Source of the DNA: Prauserella shujinwangii
GTDB lineage: Bacteria; Actinomycetota; Actinomycetes; Mycobacteriales; Pseudonocardiaceae
NCBI RefSeq assembly: GCF_003001955.1
Contig: NZ_PVNH01000008.1
Coordinates: 62,001 to 126,000 of the forward strand
DNA length: 64,000 bases
Direction: 5' to 3'
How positions within the stretch are numbered: position 1 is the stretch's first letter; every line of letters begins with the position of its first letter. Made by a program: the position numbers and the translations under genes. This document shows positions 8,486-18,168 of this stretch, one piece after another. Below the pieces are notes generated by a model that had not been told where the DNA came from, made no database searches, and worked only from the letters and a program-made list of their open reading frames with translations.

Positions 8486-9475
8486 TCAGCCCAGCGCGTC
8501 GAGGTGGGCGCGGACGGGGCGGGAGAACGCGCCGCCGCTGTGGGCGTCCCAGTTCACCGACCACGTCATCACTCCGCGGATTCCCGGGAACGGCTCGGCG
8601 GGCACGTAGGAGCCGCACCGGCTGCCGGTGGCGAGGCAGTCGAGCGCGGCGGTGACCACGTCCGGATCGACGTAGCCGCTACCCGCGGCCGAGGGCGTGG
8701 CGGGGAAGCCGAGCGCGACCTGGTCCGGGCGCAAGTGGTCGAGCAGGATGCACGCCTGCGCGGTGACGAAGTCGACCGTGCCCTGATGGACGACCTGGCC
8801 GTGGCAGCCGTTCATGCTGCCGGAGTTGTAGTACTGCGTGTGCACCACGGTCACCAGCTCGGCCACCCGGTCGATCAGCCGCAGGTACGTGCCGCCGGGC
8901 TGGACGTCGAGAGTCTGCGGCGCCATCGTGAGCAGGAAGCCCGGCCCCATCCGGTCGCGCAGCCGCTGGATCGCGTCGGCGGTGTTGGCCACGTCGAAAC
9001 CGTGCTCGAGGTCGACGTCGAGACCCTGGATGCCGTACTCGGCGGCGATCGCGGCGAACGAGTCGACGAAGTTGGTCACGTGCGCGGGGCTGCTCAGGTC
9101 GACGTTGCCGCGCTCACCGCCGATGGACAGCACGATCGACGTTCCCGCCGCCTTCTTGGCGGCGATGTCGGCCTTGAGCTGGGCGTCCGAGTAGCCGCCG
9201 AGCGCGTCGGACAGACCCGGGTCGACATCGAAGGTGACGGCGCCCGGCCGTGCCGGGTCCGCCTCGGCGAAGGCGAGCGCGATCAGGTCGTAGTCGGCGG
9301 AGACGTCGGACAGCCGCAGCGGCGTGGCGCCGTTGACGAAGTTCTGCCAGTACCCGGTGAGCTGCTTGCCGGGCAGTTCCGCGGCGCCGGTGCCCGGTGC
9401 GGCGATCCCGGTGAGCCCGGTGAGAGCGAGCGCGGCGGCGAGCACCGCCGCGAGGGTACGGGGAAGTCGGGACAT
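8486..9475 (-). CDS. secreted GH18 chitinase
   Basis: 329-aa glycoside hydrolase family 18 enzyme with a signal peptide (residues 1 to about 32) and a single catalytic barrel; no chitin-binding domain is seen. The beta-3 motif LSIGGERGN and the beta-4 catalytic motif QGLDVDLE (residues 150-157) are visible: E157 is the predicted acid, D153 and D155 are kept, but the first Asp of the usual DxxDxDxE is Gln150. YWQN and MTWSVNWD are also typical. The ATG is 12 bp after the GH64 gene, so both are probably one transcript controlled by the operator upstream of the glucanase. Confidence 0.92.
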   Translation of the reverse strand: MSRLPRTLAAVLAAALALTGLTGIAAPGTGAAELPGKQLTGYWQNFVNGATPLRLSDVSADYDLIALAFAEADPARPGAVTFDVDPGLSDALGGYSDAQLKADIAAKKAAGTSIVLSIGGERGNVDLSSPAHVTNFVDSFAAIAAEYGIQGLDVDLEHGFDVANTADAIQRLRDRMGPGFLLTMAPQTLDVQPGGTYLRLIDRVAELVTVVHTQYYNSGSMNGCHGQVVHQGTVDFVTAQACILLDHLRPDQVALGFPATPSAAGSGYVDPDVVTAALDCLATGSRCGSYVPAEPFPGIRGVMTWSVNWDAHSGGAFSRPVRAHLDALG

Positions 9476-9487
9476 CGCTGGCTCCGG

Positions 9488-10693
9488 TCAGAAGGGGGTC
9501 AGGGTGACGTGGAACGACGCGGGTGCCGGGTCCTGCACGTAGGAGGCGAACCCGGCGACGTCGTCGAAGGCGAACCCGTAGGCCCGTCCGTCGACGGTGT
9601 TCTCGTGCAGGGCCCGCGCGTAGTGGTTGGTCACGCCGCGCCGGTAGAACGTGGCGGGGTCGGTGCTCGGCTGGGCAGGCTGGTCGTGCAGGACCGAGCG
9701 GTTGAACCCGGCCCCGAGGATGGAGGCGACGGGACCGCGGAGGCCGTCGTTGGGCGCGGCGAGCGCGCCGTCGCAGAAGAAGACGTCGCGTGTGGACGGT
9801 TTCGGAATCGCCGTGCGCTCCCCGGTGTGCTTGGTGAAGACGAACTCACCGGACCCGTCGACCCGCCCGGTGAAGGTCGCCGACCCGGTGTCGATGCGCA
9901 TGTCCCGCGCGCCGTAGCTCGACCACACCTCGTCCACGTACGGCGCGAAGTAGTCGCCGGGAAAGCGGCCCGCGTCGATTCCGTGCCCCGGCGCGATCAC
10001 GCGCAGGTCGTCCACCACGAGCCGGGAGAACTCCGGCTGGCCGGCCACCGTGGCGAAGATCCGGTCGCGGCCGCCGGGTTCGAGCGTGCCGGTGGTGTGC
10101 GACGCCGCGCCCTCGAGCCGGATCCCCAGCGGGACGCTGAACTGGTCGACCATCGTGGTGTTGCAGTACATGCCGGGGTTCAGTCCCGGCGTTCCCGGCG
10201 CGGCGTGGGTGAACTCGACGAAGTCGTGCAGCACGCCGAAGTTGGGGTCGGACTCCACCCACCCCGCCGGGTACTGGAGGGCGGGCCTGCCGTTTCCGTC
10301 GGTCACCGCCCGGAATCGCAGCCGGTCGCCGAGCGCGAAGTAGATGCGCCCGGACATGCTGGGCAGGTGCAGCGTGGTGGTCCCCGACGCGGACAGCGGG
10401 ATGGAGTAGTCGGTGTAGCCGTCGGGGCCGTTGTCCGAAAGGGACACCGGCACCGGCATGCCGTCGGGGGTCACCCGGCACTGGACATCGCGCACGAGGT
10501 CGGTGCCGACGATGTAGACCCGGATCGAGCTGTTGGCGAAGGCACCGGAGGAGTTCTCGATCGTCAGCGGCAGCGTGGCCGCGGGCGCGGCGGCGCGCCC
10601 GGTAGCCCGTCCGGGCCGGGCCCACGCGGTCGCCGCGGGCAAGGACAGGGCGGTGGCGCCGATTCCGGCGAGGAACGTTCTGCGGTCAACCAT
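9488..10693 (-). CDS. secreted GH64 beta-1,3-glucanase
   Basis: 401-aa GH64 (laminaripentaose-producing type) endo-beta-1,3-glucanase. The N-terminus DRRTF followed by a hydrophobic stretch and Ala-x-Ala is a Tat-type signal peptide (about residues 1-26). The body has the family hallmarks, including CNTTMVDQFSVPLGIRL around residue 170 and a late NHYARALHENTVDGRAYGFAFDDV. I chose ATG 10693 because GAAGGG lies nine nt upstream and the twin Arg follows. With the chitinase downstream this is a fungal cell-wall-degrading operon. Confidence 0.93.
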   Translation of the reverse strand: MVDRRTFLAGIGATALSLPAATAWARPGRATGRAAAPAATLPLTIENSSGAFANSSIRVYIVGTDLVRDVQCRVTPDGMPVPVSLSDNGPDGYTDYSIPLSASGTTTLHLPSMSGRIYFALGDRLRFRAVTDGNGRPALQYPAGWVESDPNFGVLHDFVEFTHAAPGTPGLNPGMYCNTTMVDQFSVPLGIRLEGAASHTTGTLEPGGRDRIFATVAGQPEFSRLVVDDLRVIAPGHGIDAGRFPGDYFAPYVDEVWSSYGARDMRIDTGSATFTGRVDGSGEFVFTKHTGERTAIPKPSTRDVFFCDGALAAPNDGLRGPVASILGAGFNRSVLHDQPAQPSTDPATFYRRGVTNHYARALHENTVDGRAYGFAFDDVAGFASYVQDPAPASFHVTLTPF

Positions 10694-10716
10694 TGGTTCG
10701 AACCCTTCAACGGCGA

Positions 10717-10735
10717 AGTGGTCCAAACCAATATG
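10717..10735 (-). promoter_or_regulatory. DasR-like operator (dre) overlapping the GH64-chitinase promoter
   Basis: Minus-strand ATTGGTTTGGACCACT (10717-10732) matches 13 of 16 positions of the Streptomyces DasR consensus ACTGGTCTAGACCACT as I recall it. A possible -10 CATATT (10730-10735) with TTGCCG 18 bp upstream overlaps its edge, so a bound repressor would block the start site. DasR senses phosphorylated amino sugars and controls chitinase genes in Streptomyces; its presence here is inferred. Confidence 0.65.
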
Positions 10736-10807
10736 ACGACGGCGGCGCGCGGGCGGCAAGGGACGAAAGTATCGCCGTTCGATTCTGTCCGGTTATGTCT
10801 GATTCTG

Positions 10808-12355
10808 TCAGTTCTTGTCACCAGGGTTGCGCGGATCCGGTGGCCCGCCGCCCCGGGGTCTCATCCAGCCGAACGTGAGTTCCACCGCGCGGCGCCAGTT
10901 CGCGTACTCCTCCTCCCGCCGCGCGGCGGGCATCTGCGGCAGCCACTGCGCCGCCCGGTGCCAGTTGCGCCGCAGCCCTTCGAGGTCGGGCCAGAAGCCG
11001 ACGGCGAGACCCGCGGCGTAGGCGGCGCCGAGCGACACCGTCTCGGCGTGCATCGGCCGCATCACCGGCACGTCGAGCACGTCGGCGACGAACTGCATCA
11101 GCAGGTTGTCCGCGGTCATCCCGCCGTCGACCTTCAGGTTCGCCGCGGCGAGCCCGGAGTCGGCGTTCATCGCGTCGACGACCTCCCTGGTCTGCCAGCC
11201 GGTGGCCTCCAGCACCGCCCGCGCGAGGTGACCCTTCGTGATGTACGACGTGAGCCCGACGATGATGCCGCGCGCCTCGCTGCGCCAGTACGGGGCGAAC
11301 AGGCCGGAGAACGCGGGCACGATGTAGCAGCCGCCGTTGTCCGCCACGGTGCGCGCCAGCGTCTCGATCTCGGGCGCGTTGCGGATCAGGCCGAGCCCGT
11401 CGCGGAACCACTGCACCAGCGAACCGGTGATCGCGATCGGCCCCTCCAGCGCGTAGCGGGCCGGCTCGTCCCCCAGCTTGAACGCCACGGTCGTCAGCAG
11501 GCCGTGCCCGGAGTGCACGGGCTCGGCGCCGGTGTTCATCAGCAGGAAGCTGCCGGTGCCGTAGGTGCACTTCGCCTCGCCGGGCGCGAAGCACGTCTGC
11601 CCGAACAGCGCCGCGTGCTGGTCACCGAGCGTCGCGGCGATCCGGATGCCGGGCACGACCCTGCGGGTGGTGCCGTGCACGTCCGTCGACGGCCGGATCT
11701 CCGGCAGCATCGCCCTCGGGACGCCGAAGAACGCCAGCAGCTCGGGGTCCCAGTCGAGGGTGCCGAGGTTCATCAGCAACGTGCGGCTGGCGTTGGTCAC
11801 GTCGGTGACGTGCGCGCCGCCGTCGGGACCGCCGGTGAGGTTCCAGATCAGCCAGGTCTCCATGGTGCCGAACAGCACGTCACCCCGCGCCGCCCGCTCC
11901 CGCAGCCCCGGCGTGTGGTCGAGCAGCCAGCGCACCCGCGGCGCGGAGAAGTACGTGGACAGCGGCAGGCCGCAGCGGCGCTGGACCTCCTCCGCACCCG
12001 GCCGCTGCCCCAGCTCGCGGACGAGCTCGTCGGTGCGCGTGTCCTGCCAGACCAGCGCGTGCCCGACCGGCGTGCCGGTGTGCCGGTCCCACAGCACGGT
12101 GGTCTCGCGCTGGTTGGCGATGCCCAGCGCGGCCACGTCGGAGGCGTCGATACCGGCCTCCCGCAGCGCGCGCGGCACGATCCGGTCGACGTTGCGCCAG
12201 ATCTCGACGGCGTCGTGCTCGACCCAGCCCGGTTTCGGGAAGTGCTGCTGATGCTCCCGCTGCACCACCGACACCAGCCGGGCGCGCTGGTCGAACAGGA
12301 TGCAGCGGGTCGATGTGGTGCCCTGGTCGATGGCCATCACGTAGCGGTGCGCCAT
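10808..12355 (-). CDS. glpK: glycerol kinase (copy 1)
   Basis: 515-aa FGGY-family kinase forming sn-glycerol 3-phosphate. IDQGTTSTR at residue 9 is the phosphate-1 motif, [12 protein letters not shown] and WQDTRT follow, and the FGGY signature region reads [14 protein letters not shown] with GGMTADN after it. ATG 12355 is preceded by GGGAGGGG. The C-terminus has an extra Pro/Gly/Arg-rich tail. The gene follows the IclR regulator by 17 bp and is divergent from a second glpK, so the locus encodes two glycerol kinases. Confidence 0.95.
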   Translation of the reverse strand: MAHRYVMAIDQGTTSTRCILFDQRARLVSVVQREHQQHFPKPGWVEHDAVEIWRNVDRIVPRALREAGIDASDVAALGIANQRETTVLWDRHTGTPVGHALVWQDTRTDELVRELGQRPGAEEVQRRCGLPLSTYFSAPRVRWLLDHTPGLRERAARGDVLFGTMETWLIWNLTGGPDGGAHVTDVTNASRTLLMNLGTLDWDPELLAFFGVPRAMLPEIRPSTDVHGTTRRVVPGIRIAATLGDQHAALFGQTCFAPGEAKCTYGTGSFLLMNTGAEPVHSGHGLLTTVAFKLGDEPARYALEGPIAITGSLVQWFRDGLGLIRNAPEIETLARTVADNGGCYIVPAFSGLFAPYWRSEARGIIVGLTSYITKGHLARAVLEATGWQTREVVDAMNADSGLAAANLKVDGGMTADNLLMQFVADVLDVPVMRPMHAETVSLGAAYAAGLAVGFWPDLEGLRRNWHRAAQWLPQMPAARREEEYANWRRAVELTFGWMRPRGGGPPDPRNPGDKN

Positions 12356-12372
12356 GGTCCGCCCCTCCCCCG

Positions 12373-13137
12373 CTACCGGGCCGCGCCGAGGTCGCGGGAC
12401 ACGGCCCGCGCCGCGTCCCGCACGTGGCCGGCCAGCGTCGCGTCCGGCCTGGACCGGGCGCCGCACAGCCGCTCCACCGCCCCCGAGATGCCGATCGCCC
12501 CGACCACGAGCCCGCCGGAGGACCGGATCGGCGCGGCGATGCCCGCCTCGCCCGGCACGCACTCCTCGACGTCGGCGGCCCAGCCCGCGTCCCGCACGGC
12601 GGCCAGCGCCCGGGTCAGCGCGGGCGCGGTGACCAGCGTCCGGCGTGTGAACGACTCCAGCGGGCCGCGCTGGACCCTGGCCGCGAGGTCGGCGTCGTAG
12701 GCGAGCAGCACCTTGCCCAGCGCCGTGGCGTGCAGCGGCAGCAACGCGCCCACCTCCAGCGTCTGCAGCGTGTCGTCCGGCCGGAACACGTGGTGCACCA
12801 CCAGCACGCTGCCCTCCAGCGGGGTGCCGATGCGCACCGCCTCCCCGCTGCGGGCCGCGAGCGCGTCGGCCCAGTTGAGCGCGCGGGAACGCAGCTCGTT
12901 GACGTCGAGGTAGCTCGAGCCGAGGTGCAGCAGGGCCGCACCGAGCTGGTACTTGCCGGTGGCGCGGTCCTGCTCGACGAAGCCGACCCCCTGCAGGGTG
13001 CGCAGGATGCCGTGCGCGGTGCCCTTCGCCAGCTCCAGCGACGCCGCGATCTCGCCGACGCCGAGCCGGCCGGAGCCGCGCGCCAGCAGGCGCAGGATCG
13101 CCGCCGCGCGTTCGATGGACTGCACCGGGCCAGGCAT
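12373..13137 (-). CDS. IclR-family regulator of glycerol genes
   Basis: 254-aa IclR protein: N-terminal winged helix (about residues 1-70, with [20 protein letters not shown]) and C-terminal effector domain ([32 protein letters not shown]). The start ATG 13137 gives the family length; a longer reading to 13284 would add 49 residues translated from the operator region. In Streptomyces the comparable regulator is GylR, which represses glycerol genes. The location between glpK1 and glpF and the two palindromic sites support the same role. Confidence 0.9.
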   Translation of the reverse strand: MPGPVQSIERAAAILRLLARGSGRLGVGEIAASLELAKGTAHGILRTLQGVGFVEQDRATGKYQLGAALLHLGSSYLDVNELRSRALNWADALAARSGEAVRIGTPLEGSVLVVHHVFRPDDTLQTLEVGALLPLHATALGKVLLAYDADLAARVQRGPLESFTRRTLVTAPALTRALAAVRDAGWAADVEECVPGEAGIAAPIRSSGGLVVGAIGISGAVERLCGARSRPDATLAGHVRDAARAVSRDLGAAR

Positions 13138-13164
13138 GCCGACGACCGTATTCCGGCATCGCCG

Positions 13165-13181
13165 GTTCGACAATGCCGAAC
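13165..13181. promoter_or_regulatory. IclR-type operator, copy 1
   Basis: GTTCGACAATGCCGAAC, with perfect 5-bp arms GTTCG/CGAAC, lies 28 bp upstream of the iclR start. A related half (TTCCGGCATCGCCGG) adjoins at 13151-13165. Probably autoregulatory. Confidence 0.6.
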
Positions 13182-13275
13182 ACGCCGGGCGCGCCGTCCG
13201 TCCGCGGGGGAGGGCGATGAGCTGGGCCATAGCCGCGGGAGCGTACCGACGTGGTCCGCGCGGGCCAGTGACTCC

Positions 13276-13290
13276 GTTCGACAATGCCGA
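13276..13290. promoter_or_regulatory. IclR-type operator, copy 2
   Basis: GTTCGACAATGCCGA repeats 15 bases of the first site exactly and ends ten bp before the glpF -35 element, so both divergent units could be controlled by the same protein. Confidence 0.6.
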
Positions 13291-13300
13291 CCGCGGCGCG

Positions 13301-13329
13301 TTGACCTGCCGGAAACCCGTTCCTAACGT
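13301..13329 (+). promoter_or_regulatory. glpF-glpK2-glpD promoter
   Basis: TTGACC and TAACGT with a 17-bp spacer, a strong match to housekeeping actinobacterial promoters. The start site would fall near 13336, leaving a leader of about 70 nt before the glpF ATG. Confidence 0.7.
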
Positions 13330-13404
13330 CCGCTCTCGATCGCGCGGTCATCCCTCGACAGTCCGCCCCGCCGGGCGGACGCAGCCATATCCAACGGAGG
13401 AGAC

Positions 13405-14232
13405 ATGGTCGAGCGCCTGCGGGCGCGCGGACTGGTGGGCGAGATGGCCGCCGAGTTCGCGGGCACGTTCATCCTGATCCTGTTCGGCGTCGGCGTCGTC
13501 GCCCAGGTGGCCGCCGCCGAGATCGGCGACCACGACAGCATCGCCTGGGCCTGGGGCATCGGCGTCACGCTCGGCGTGTACGTCTCGGCGAGGATCAGCG
13601 GCGGGCACATCAACCCCGCCGTCACCGTCGCGCTGGCGGTGTTCCGTGACTTCCCCTGGCGCAAGGTCGCCCCCTACGCGCTCGCACAGACGGCGGGCGC
13701 GTTCGTGGCCGCGCTGCTGGTGCGGTGGAACTACTCCGAGGTGCTCGCCGCCGCCGATCCCGGCCACACGATCGCCACGCAGGGCGTGTTCTCGACGCTG
13801 CCCGGCAACGGCGTGCTCGCGGTGTCCGACCTCGGCGCGCTCCGGGACCAGATCATCGGCACGGCGATCCTGCTGTTCCTCGTGGTCGCCATCACCGACC
13901 TGCGCAACATCAACCCGCCGCCCTATCTCGCGCCGGTGGTCGTCGGCCTCGTCGTGGTCGGCATCGGCATGGCCTGGGGCACCAACGCCGGGTACGCCAT
14001 CAACCCCGCCCGCGACTTCGGCCCGCGCCTCGCGTCATGGCTCACCGGGTACGGCACCGCGTGGCTGGACCAGCACGGCCACCCCTACTTCTGGGTACCG
14101 ATCGTCGGCCCGCTCATCGGCGGGGTCCTCGGCGTCGCGCTGTACCGGGTCCTCGTCGGCCGGTTCCTGCCGGTCACCGAACCGCCCGAACCGGGCCGCG
14201 TGCCCACCTCCGCCCAACTCGAGAAGGCCTGA
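13405..14232 (+). CDS. glpF: glycerol uptake facilitator (MIP family)
   Basis: 275-aa aquaglyceroporin with six predicted membrane segments. The two pore motifs are [10 protein letters not shown] (Asn70-Pro71-Ala72) and [11 protein letters not shown] (Asn200-Pro201-Ala202), the latter followed by R-D, as in glycerol-conducting rather than water-selective members. ATG has GGAGGAG five nt upstream. First gene of a three-gene operon with glpK2 and glpD; about 20 bp separate it from glpK2. Confidence 0.95.
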   Translation: MVERLRARGLVGEMAAEFAGTFILILFGVGVVAQVAAAEIGDHDSIAWAWGIGVTLGVYVSARISGGHINPAVTVALAVFRDFPWRKVAPYALAQTAGAFVAALLVRWNYSEVLAAADPGHTIATQGVFSTLPGNGVLAVSDLGALRDQIIGTAILLFLVVAITDLRNINPPPYLAPVVVGLVVVGIGMAWGTNAGYAINPARDFGPRLASWLTGYGTAWLDQHGHPYFWVPIVGPLIGGVLGVALYRVLVGRFLPVTEPPEPGRVPTSAQLEKA

Positions 14233-14252
14233 GCAGGAAGGAACCGCGAACG

Positions 14253-15779
14253 ATGAGCGATCACAGCGGCTATGTCGGCGCGATCGACCAGGGCACGACG
14301 AGCACCCGGTTCATGGTGTTCGACCGGGGCGGCAACGAGGTCGTCCGCCACCAGCTGGAGCACGAGCAGATCCTGCCCCGCGCGGGCTGGGTCGAGCACA
14401 ACCCCACCGAGATCTGGGAGCGCACCCGCGCGGTGATCGCGTCCGCGCTCACCAAGGCCGACCTGCGGGCGGCCGACCTCGCCGCGGTCGGCGTCACCAA
14501 CCAGCGGGAGACGACCGTCGTGTGGAACCGCAGGACCGGCAGGCCGTACGGCAACGCGATCGTGTGGCAGGACACCCGCACCGACCGGATCGCCTCCGCG
14601 CTGGACCGGGACGGGCGGGGCGACGTCATCCGCCGCAAGGCCGGGCTGCCGCCCGCCACGTACTTCTCGGCGGGCAAGCTGCAGTGGATCCTGGAGAACG
14701 TCGAGGGCGTGCGCGAGGCCGCCGAGGCGGGCGACGCGCTCTTCGGCACCACCGACACCTGGTTGCTGTGGCAGCTCACCGGCGGGACGGACGGCGGTGT
14801 GCACGTCACCGACCCGACCAACGCCAGCCGCACGATGCTGATGGACCTGGAGACGCGCGACTGGGACGACGAGCTGCTGTCGTTCTTCGGCATCCCGCGG
14901 CGGATGCTGCCCGCGATCGCGCCGTCGTCGAACCCCGGCTGCTTCGGCACCACCCGGGCCGACGGGCCGTTCGGCGGCGAGGTGCCGCTCACCGGCGTCC
15001 TCGGCGACCAGCAGGCGGCCACCGTGGGCCAGCTGTGCTTCCGGCCCGGCGAGGCCAAGAACACCTACGGCACCGGGAACTTCCTGCTGCTCAACACCGG
15101 CCACGAGCTGGTCCGCTCGCGGCACGGGCTGCTCACCACGGTGTGCTACCAGTTCGGCGACGACAAGCCGGTCTACGCGCTGGAGGGGTCGATCGCGGTG
15201 ACCGGGTCGGCGGTGCAGTGGCTGCGCGACCAGCTCGGCATCATCGGCGGCGCCGCGCAGAGCGAGTCACTGGCACGGCAGGTCGAGGACAACGGCGGTG
15301 TCTACTTCGTACCCGCGTTCTCCGGCCTGTTCGCCCCGCACTGGCGGTCCGACGCGCGCGGTGCGCTGCTCGGCCTCTCGCGGTACAGCACCAACGCGCA
15401 CGTCGCCAGGGCGACGCTGGAGGCGATCTGCTACCAGACACGGGACGTGGTCGACGCGATGACCGCGGACTCCGGCGTGACGCTGGACGTGCTGCGGGTC
15501 GACGGCGGCGTGACCGCCAACGAGCTGTGCATGCAGCTACAGGCCGACATCCTCGGCGTACCGGTGTCGCGGCCCGTGGTCGCCGAGACCACCGCGCTCG
15601 GCGCCGCGTACGCCGCCGGGCTCGCCGTCGGCTTCTGGAGGTCCACCGACGAGCTCGAACAGAACTGGCAGGAGGACCGGCGCTGGCAGCCCACCTGGTC
15701 GGCCGAGCAGCGTGCGCGCGGCCACGCCGGATGGCAGAAGGCGGTCTCCCGCACGCTCGGCTGGGTCGACGTCGACTGA
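14253..15779 (+). CDS. glpK: glycerol kinase (copy 2)
   Basis: 508-aa FGGY kinase with the same landmarks as copy 1: [10 protein letters not shown] near residue 10, [16 protein letters not shown] and the signature [23 protein letters not shown] precedes the ATG. It sits between glpF and glpD in the classical order and is likely the main enzyme for exogenous glycerol. The two kinases differ throughout, so copy 1 is an old paralogue rather than a recent duplication. Confidence 0.95.
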   Translation: MSDHSGYVGAIDQGTTSTRFMVFDRGGNEVVRHQLEHEQILPRAGWVEHNPTEIWERTRAVIASALTKADLRAADLAAVGVTNQRETTVVWNRRTGRPYGNAIVWQDTRTDRIASALDRDGRGDVIRRKAGLPPATYFSAGKLQWILENVEGVREAAEAGDALFGTTDTWLLWQLTGGTDGGVHVTDPTNASRTMLMDLETRDWDDELLSFFGIPRRMLPAIAPSSNPGCFGTTRADGPFGGEVPLTGVLGDQQAATVGQLCFRPGEAKNTYGTGNFLLLNTGHELVRSRHGLLTTVCYQFGDDKPVYALEGSIAVTGSAVQWLRDQLGIIGGAAQSESLARQVEDNGGVYFVPAFSGLFAPHWRSDARGALLGLSRYSTNAHVARATLEAICYQTRDVVDAMTADSGVTLDVLRVDGGVTANELCMQLQADILGVPVSRPVVAETTALGAAYAAGLAVGFWRSTDELEQNWQEDRRWQPTWSAEQRARGHAGWQKAVSRTLGWVDVD

Positions 15780-15823
15780 GCCGTCCCGGGCGTCCATGTC
15801 GCAGAGAGGGGCAGGAAGAACAC

Positions 15824-17365
15824 GTGCACGAGTCACGGCACGACCGGCGCGCGGCCACCATGGCCGCGCTGGGCACCGGCAGGTTCGACGTCGCGGTGGT
15901 GGGGGGCGGCATCATCGGCCTCGCCACCGCGTGGGAGGCGGCGCGCGCGGGCTACCGCGTGGCGCTGGTGGAGCGGGGCGACTTCGCCTGCGCCACGTCG
16001 AGCGCGTCGTCGAAGCTCGCCCACGGCGGGCTGCGGTACCTCGCGATGGGCAACATCCGGCTGGTCCGGGAGAACCACCGGGAGCGGCAGGCGCTCGGCC
16101 GGCTGGTCGCACCGCACCACGTCCGGCCGCTGCCGTTCCTGGTGGCGCTGCGGCGGGGCGGCCCGCACGGCAGGGCCGCGATCGGCGCGGGGATGCTCGC
16201 CTACACCGCGCTGTCCGGTTTCCGGGACGGGATCGGCAGGCTGGTCTCCCCCGCGACGGCGCGGGAGTACGTCCCCGCGCTGCGCGCCGACGGCCTCACC
16301 GGGTGCGGCTTCTACCACGACCACCAGATGAACGACGCCCGGCTCGCGGTCACCACCGCGATGGCCGCGGCGCAGGCCGGGGCGGTGCTGCTCAACCACG
16401 CCGAGGTGACCGGCCTGCGCACGACCCGGGGCCGGGTGTCCGGTGTGGACGTCCGGGACCGGCTGTCCGGAGCGGAGTTCGGTGTGGACGCCCGGGTGGT
16501 GGTGAACGCGACCGGGCCGTGGGTCGACCACCTCCGGCGGATGGAGGACCCGGCCGCGGCCCCCAGCGTACGGCTGTCCAAGGGCGCGCACCTGGTGCTG
16601 CGCAGGCGGGCGCCGTGGCACGCCGCGGTGACCACGCCGGTCGACGACGTGCGCGTGTCGTTCGCGCTCCCGTGGGAGGGGCGGCTGCTGCTCGGCACCA
16701 CCGACGAGCCGTACGAGGGCGACCCGGCCGAGGTGGGCGTCACAGCGGGAGACACGGAGCAGATCCTCGGTGAGGCCGCGCTGGCGATCGAACCGGACCA
16801 CCTGCGGCGGGAGGACGTGCTGTACTCGTTCGCCGGCCTGCGGGTGCTGCCGGGCGGCGACCAGGACACCAGCCACGCCAGGCGGGAGACGGTGATCTCG
16901 CTCGGCAGCCGCGGCATGGTGAGCATCGCGGGCGGCAAGTGGACGACGTTCCGGCACATCGGCCGCACCGTGCTCGGCAGGCTGCGCGGCCTGCTGCCGG
17001 AGCGGGCTTCCGTTCCGGGTGCGGTGCCGCTGCCCGGTGCCGGGGAGCCAGCCGCCATCGGTCACGTCGTGTCCGCCACGCTGCCGGACCTGCCCGCCGA
17101 CGTGGTGGAGCACCTGGTGCGCCAGTACGGCACGCAGAGCCACGAGCTGCTCGGGCTCGGGCTGCGGGACGCGGCGCTGCTGGAGCGGGTGCATCCCGAG
17201 GGGCCGGACATCTGGGCGCAGGTGGCGTACGCGGCCGACCGCGAGTGGGCGGTCTCCGCCGACGACGTGCTGCGCCGCCGCACCACGCTCACGGTCCGCG
17301 GCCTGGACACGCCGGAGATCCGCGCGCGGGTCGAGTCCCTGCTCGCCACCCCCGCCCGCACCTGA
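15824..17365 (+). CDS. glpD: glycerol-3-phosphate dehydrogenase, FAD-dependent
   Basis: 513-aa flavoprotein oxidising glycerol 3-phosphate to dihydroxyacetone phosphate at the membrane. N-terminal FAD motif VVGGGIIGLATAWEA near residue 25, then TSSASSKLAHGGLRYL, a strong GlpD signature, and the C-terminal helical domain starting near residue 390. The GTG start at 15824 has AGGAAG six nt upstream; the ATG at 15860 is a possible shorter start. The gene is convergent with an ArsR-like regulator 15 bp away. Confidence 0.94.
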   Translation: MHESRHDRRAATMAALGTGRFDVAVVGGGIIGLATAWEAARAGYRVALVERGDFACATSSASSKLAHGGLRYLAMGNIRLVRENHRERQALGRLVAPHHVRPLPFLVALRRGGPHGRAAIGAGMLAYTALSGFRDGIGRLVSPATAREYVPALRADGLTGCGFYHDHQMNDARLAVTTAMAAAQAGAVLLNHAEVTGLRTTRGRVSGVDVRDRLSGAEFGVDARVVVNATGPWVDHLRRMEDPAAAPSVRLSKGAHLVLRRRAPWHAAVTTPVDDVRVSFALPWEGRLLLGTTDEPYEGDPAEVGVTAGDTEQILGEAALAIEPDHLRREDVLYSFAGLRVLPGGDQDTSHARRETVISLGSRGMVSIAGGKWTTFRHIGRTVLGRLRGLLPERASVPGAVPLPGAGEPAAIGHVVSATLPDLPADVVEHLVRQYGTQSHELLGLGLRDAALLERVHPEGPDIWAQVAYAADREWAVSADDVLRRRTTLTVRGLDTPEIRARVESLLATPART

Positions 17366-17380
17366 CCGACCGGCGGACGG

Positions 17381-18100
17381 TCAGCGGAGTCCGGCGGCGG
17401 CCGGGTCGACGCCGAACACGTCGCGCAGGGCGGCTTCACCGGCCGGGGTCAGGCGGACGGCACGCCCGCCGCCGATCCGCCTGACCCAGCCGCGGTCGAA
17501 GAAGTGCGCGCACAGCAGGGCCCCGGCGGCGCCCGCGAGGTGGGAGCGGCGCTCCGTCCAGTCGAGGCACGCTCTGGCCAGGGGCCGCCGGGTGGACGGC
17601 GGGTGGTTCGCCGCGCCGGGGCCGAGGGTGGCCAGCCACTGCCTGCCCGCCTCGGTGAAGGCGAACCCCGCCGAACCGTCCAGCAGGCCGCGGGCCACCA
17701 GCGCGTCGGTGAGCACCACGCCCAGCTTTCCCGCCAGGTGGTCGTAGCACGTCCTGGCCCTGGCCAGGGCCGCCGAGGCCGTGGCGGCCCGCAGTGACCC
17801 GCGCGGCCGCGGGTCCGGCCCGGCGTGCGCGACGAGCCCCTCCAGCAGCTCCGCCACGCCGGGACCGGCCAGCTGCACGTAGCGGTGCCTGCCCTGCCGC
17901 CGCTGCACGAGCAGCCCGCCCGCGAGCAGCCGGTCCAGGTGCTCGCTCGCCGTCGAGGCCGCCACCCCGGCCTCGGCGGCCAGCTCGCCCGCGGTCCACG
18001 CGCGGCCGTCGAGCAGCGCGAGGCAGAAGGTGGCGCGGGTGCGGTCGGCGAGCAGCCCGGCCAGCTCCGCCAGCGCGACGCCCGGCGCGTTCCCGGTCAT
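17381..18100 (-). CDS. ArsR-like winged-helix transcriptional regulator
   Basis: 239-aa protein with an N-terminal winged helix (GELAAEAGVAASTASEHLDRLLAGGLL, about residues 37-65, then a basic wing QRRQGRHRYVQL). A second winged-helix-like segment near the C-terminus ends RIGGGRAVRLTPAGEAAL. No metal-binding Cys cluster is seen, so a metal sensor is unlikely. It is divergent, with a 65-bp gap, from the P450-like/PEP-mutase pair and probably controls it. Ligand unknown. Confidence 0.85.
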   Translation of the reverse strand: MTGNAPGVALAELAGLLADRTRATFCLALLDGRAWTAGELAAEAGVAASTASEHLDRLLAGGLLVQRRQGRHRYVQLAGPGVAELLEGLVAHAGPDPRPRGSLRAATASAALARARTCYDHLAGKLGVVLTDALVARGLLDGSAGFAFTEAGRQWLATLGPGAANHPPSTRRPLARACLDWTERRSHLAGAAGALLCAHFFDRGWVRRIGGGRAVRLTPAGEAALRDVFGVDPAAAGLR

Positions 18101-18152
18101 CCGCCCATTCTCCCCCGCCGACGTTTCGGCGCCGCCCGAAACGACCGGACCG

Positions 18153-18168
18153 TAACGTCCCGGGCATG
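18153..18168 (+). promoter_or_regulatory. leaderless promoter of the P450-like gene
   Basis: TAACGT (18153-18158) is followed by seven nt and then the ATG, which places the start of transcription at the initiation codon. No Shine-Dalgarno sequence is present, in keeping with a leaderless mRNA. Confidence 0.5.

Noticed and set aside
8429-12700. Very long plus-strand open frame of more than 1400 codons opposite the chitinase, glucanase and glpK1 genes
   Set aside because: It is a shadow of GC-rich codon bias: the opposite strand holds clear, complete genes with ribosome sites, and the translation has no recognisable domain.
13138-13284. Longer N-terminus for the IclR regulator
   Set aside because: The added 49 residues are read from the operator and promoter region and do not resemble the family; ATG 13137 gives the normal length.
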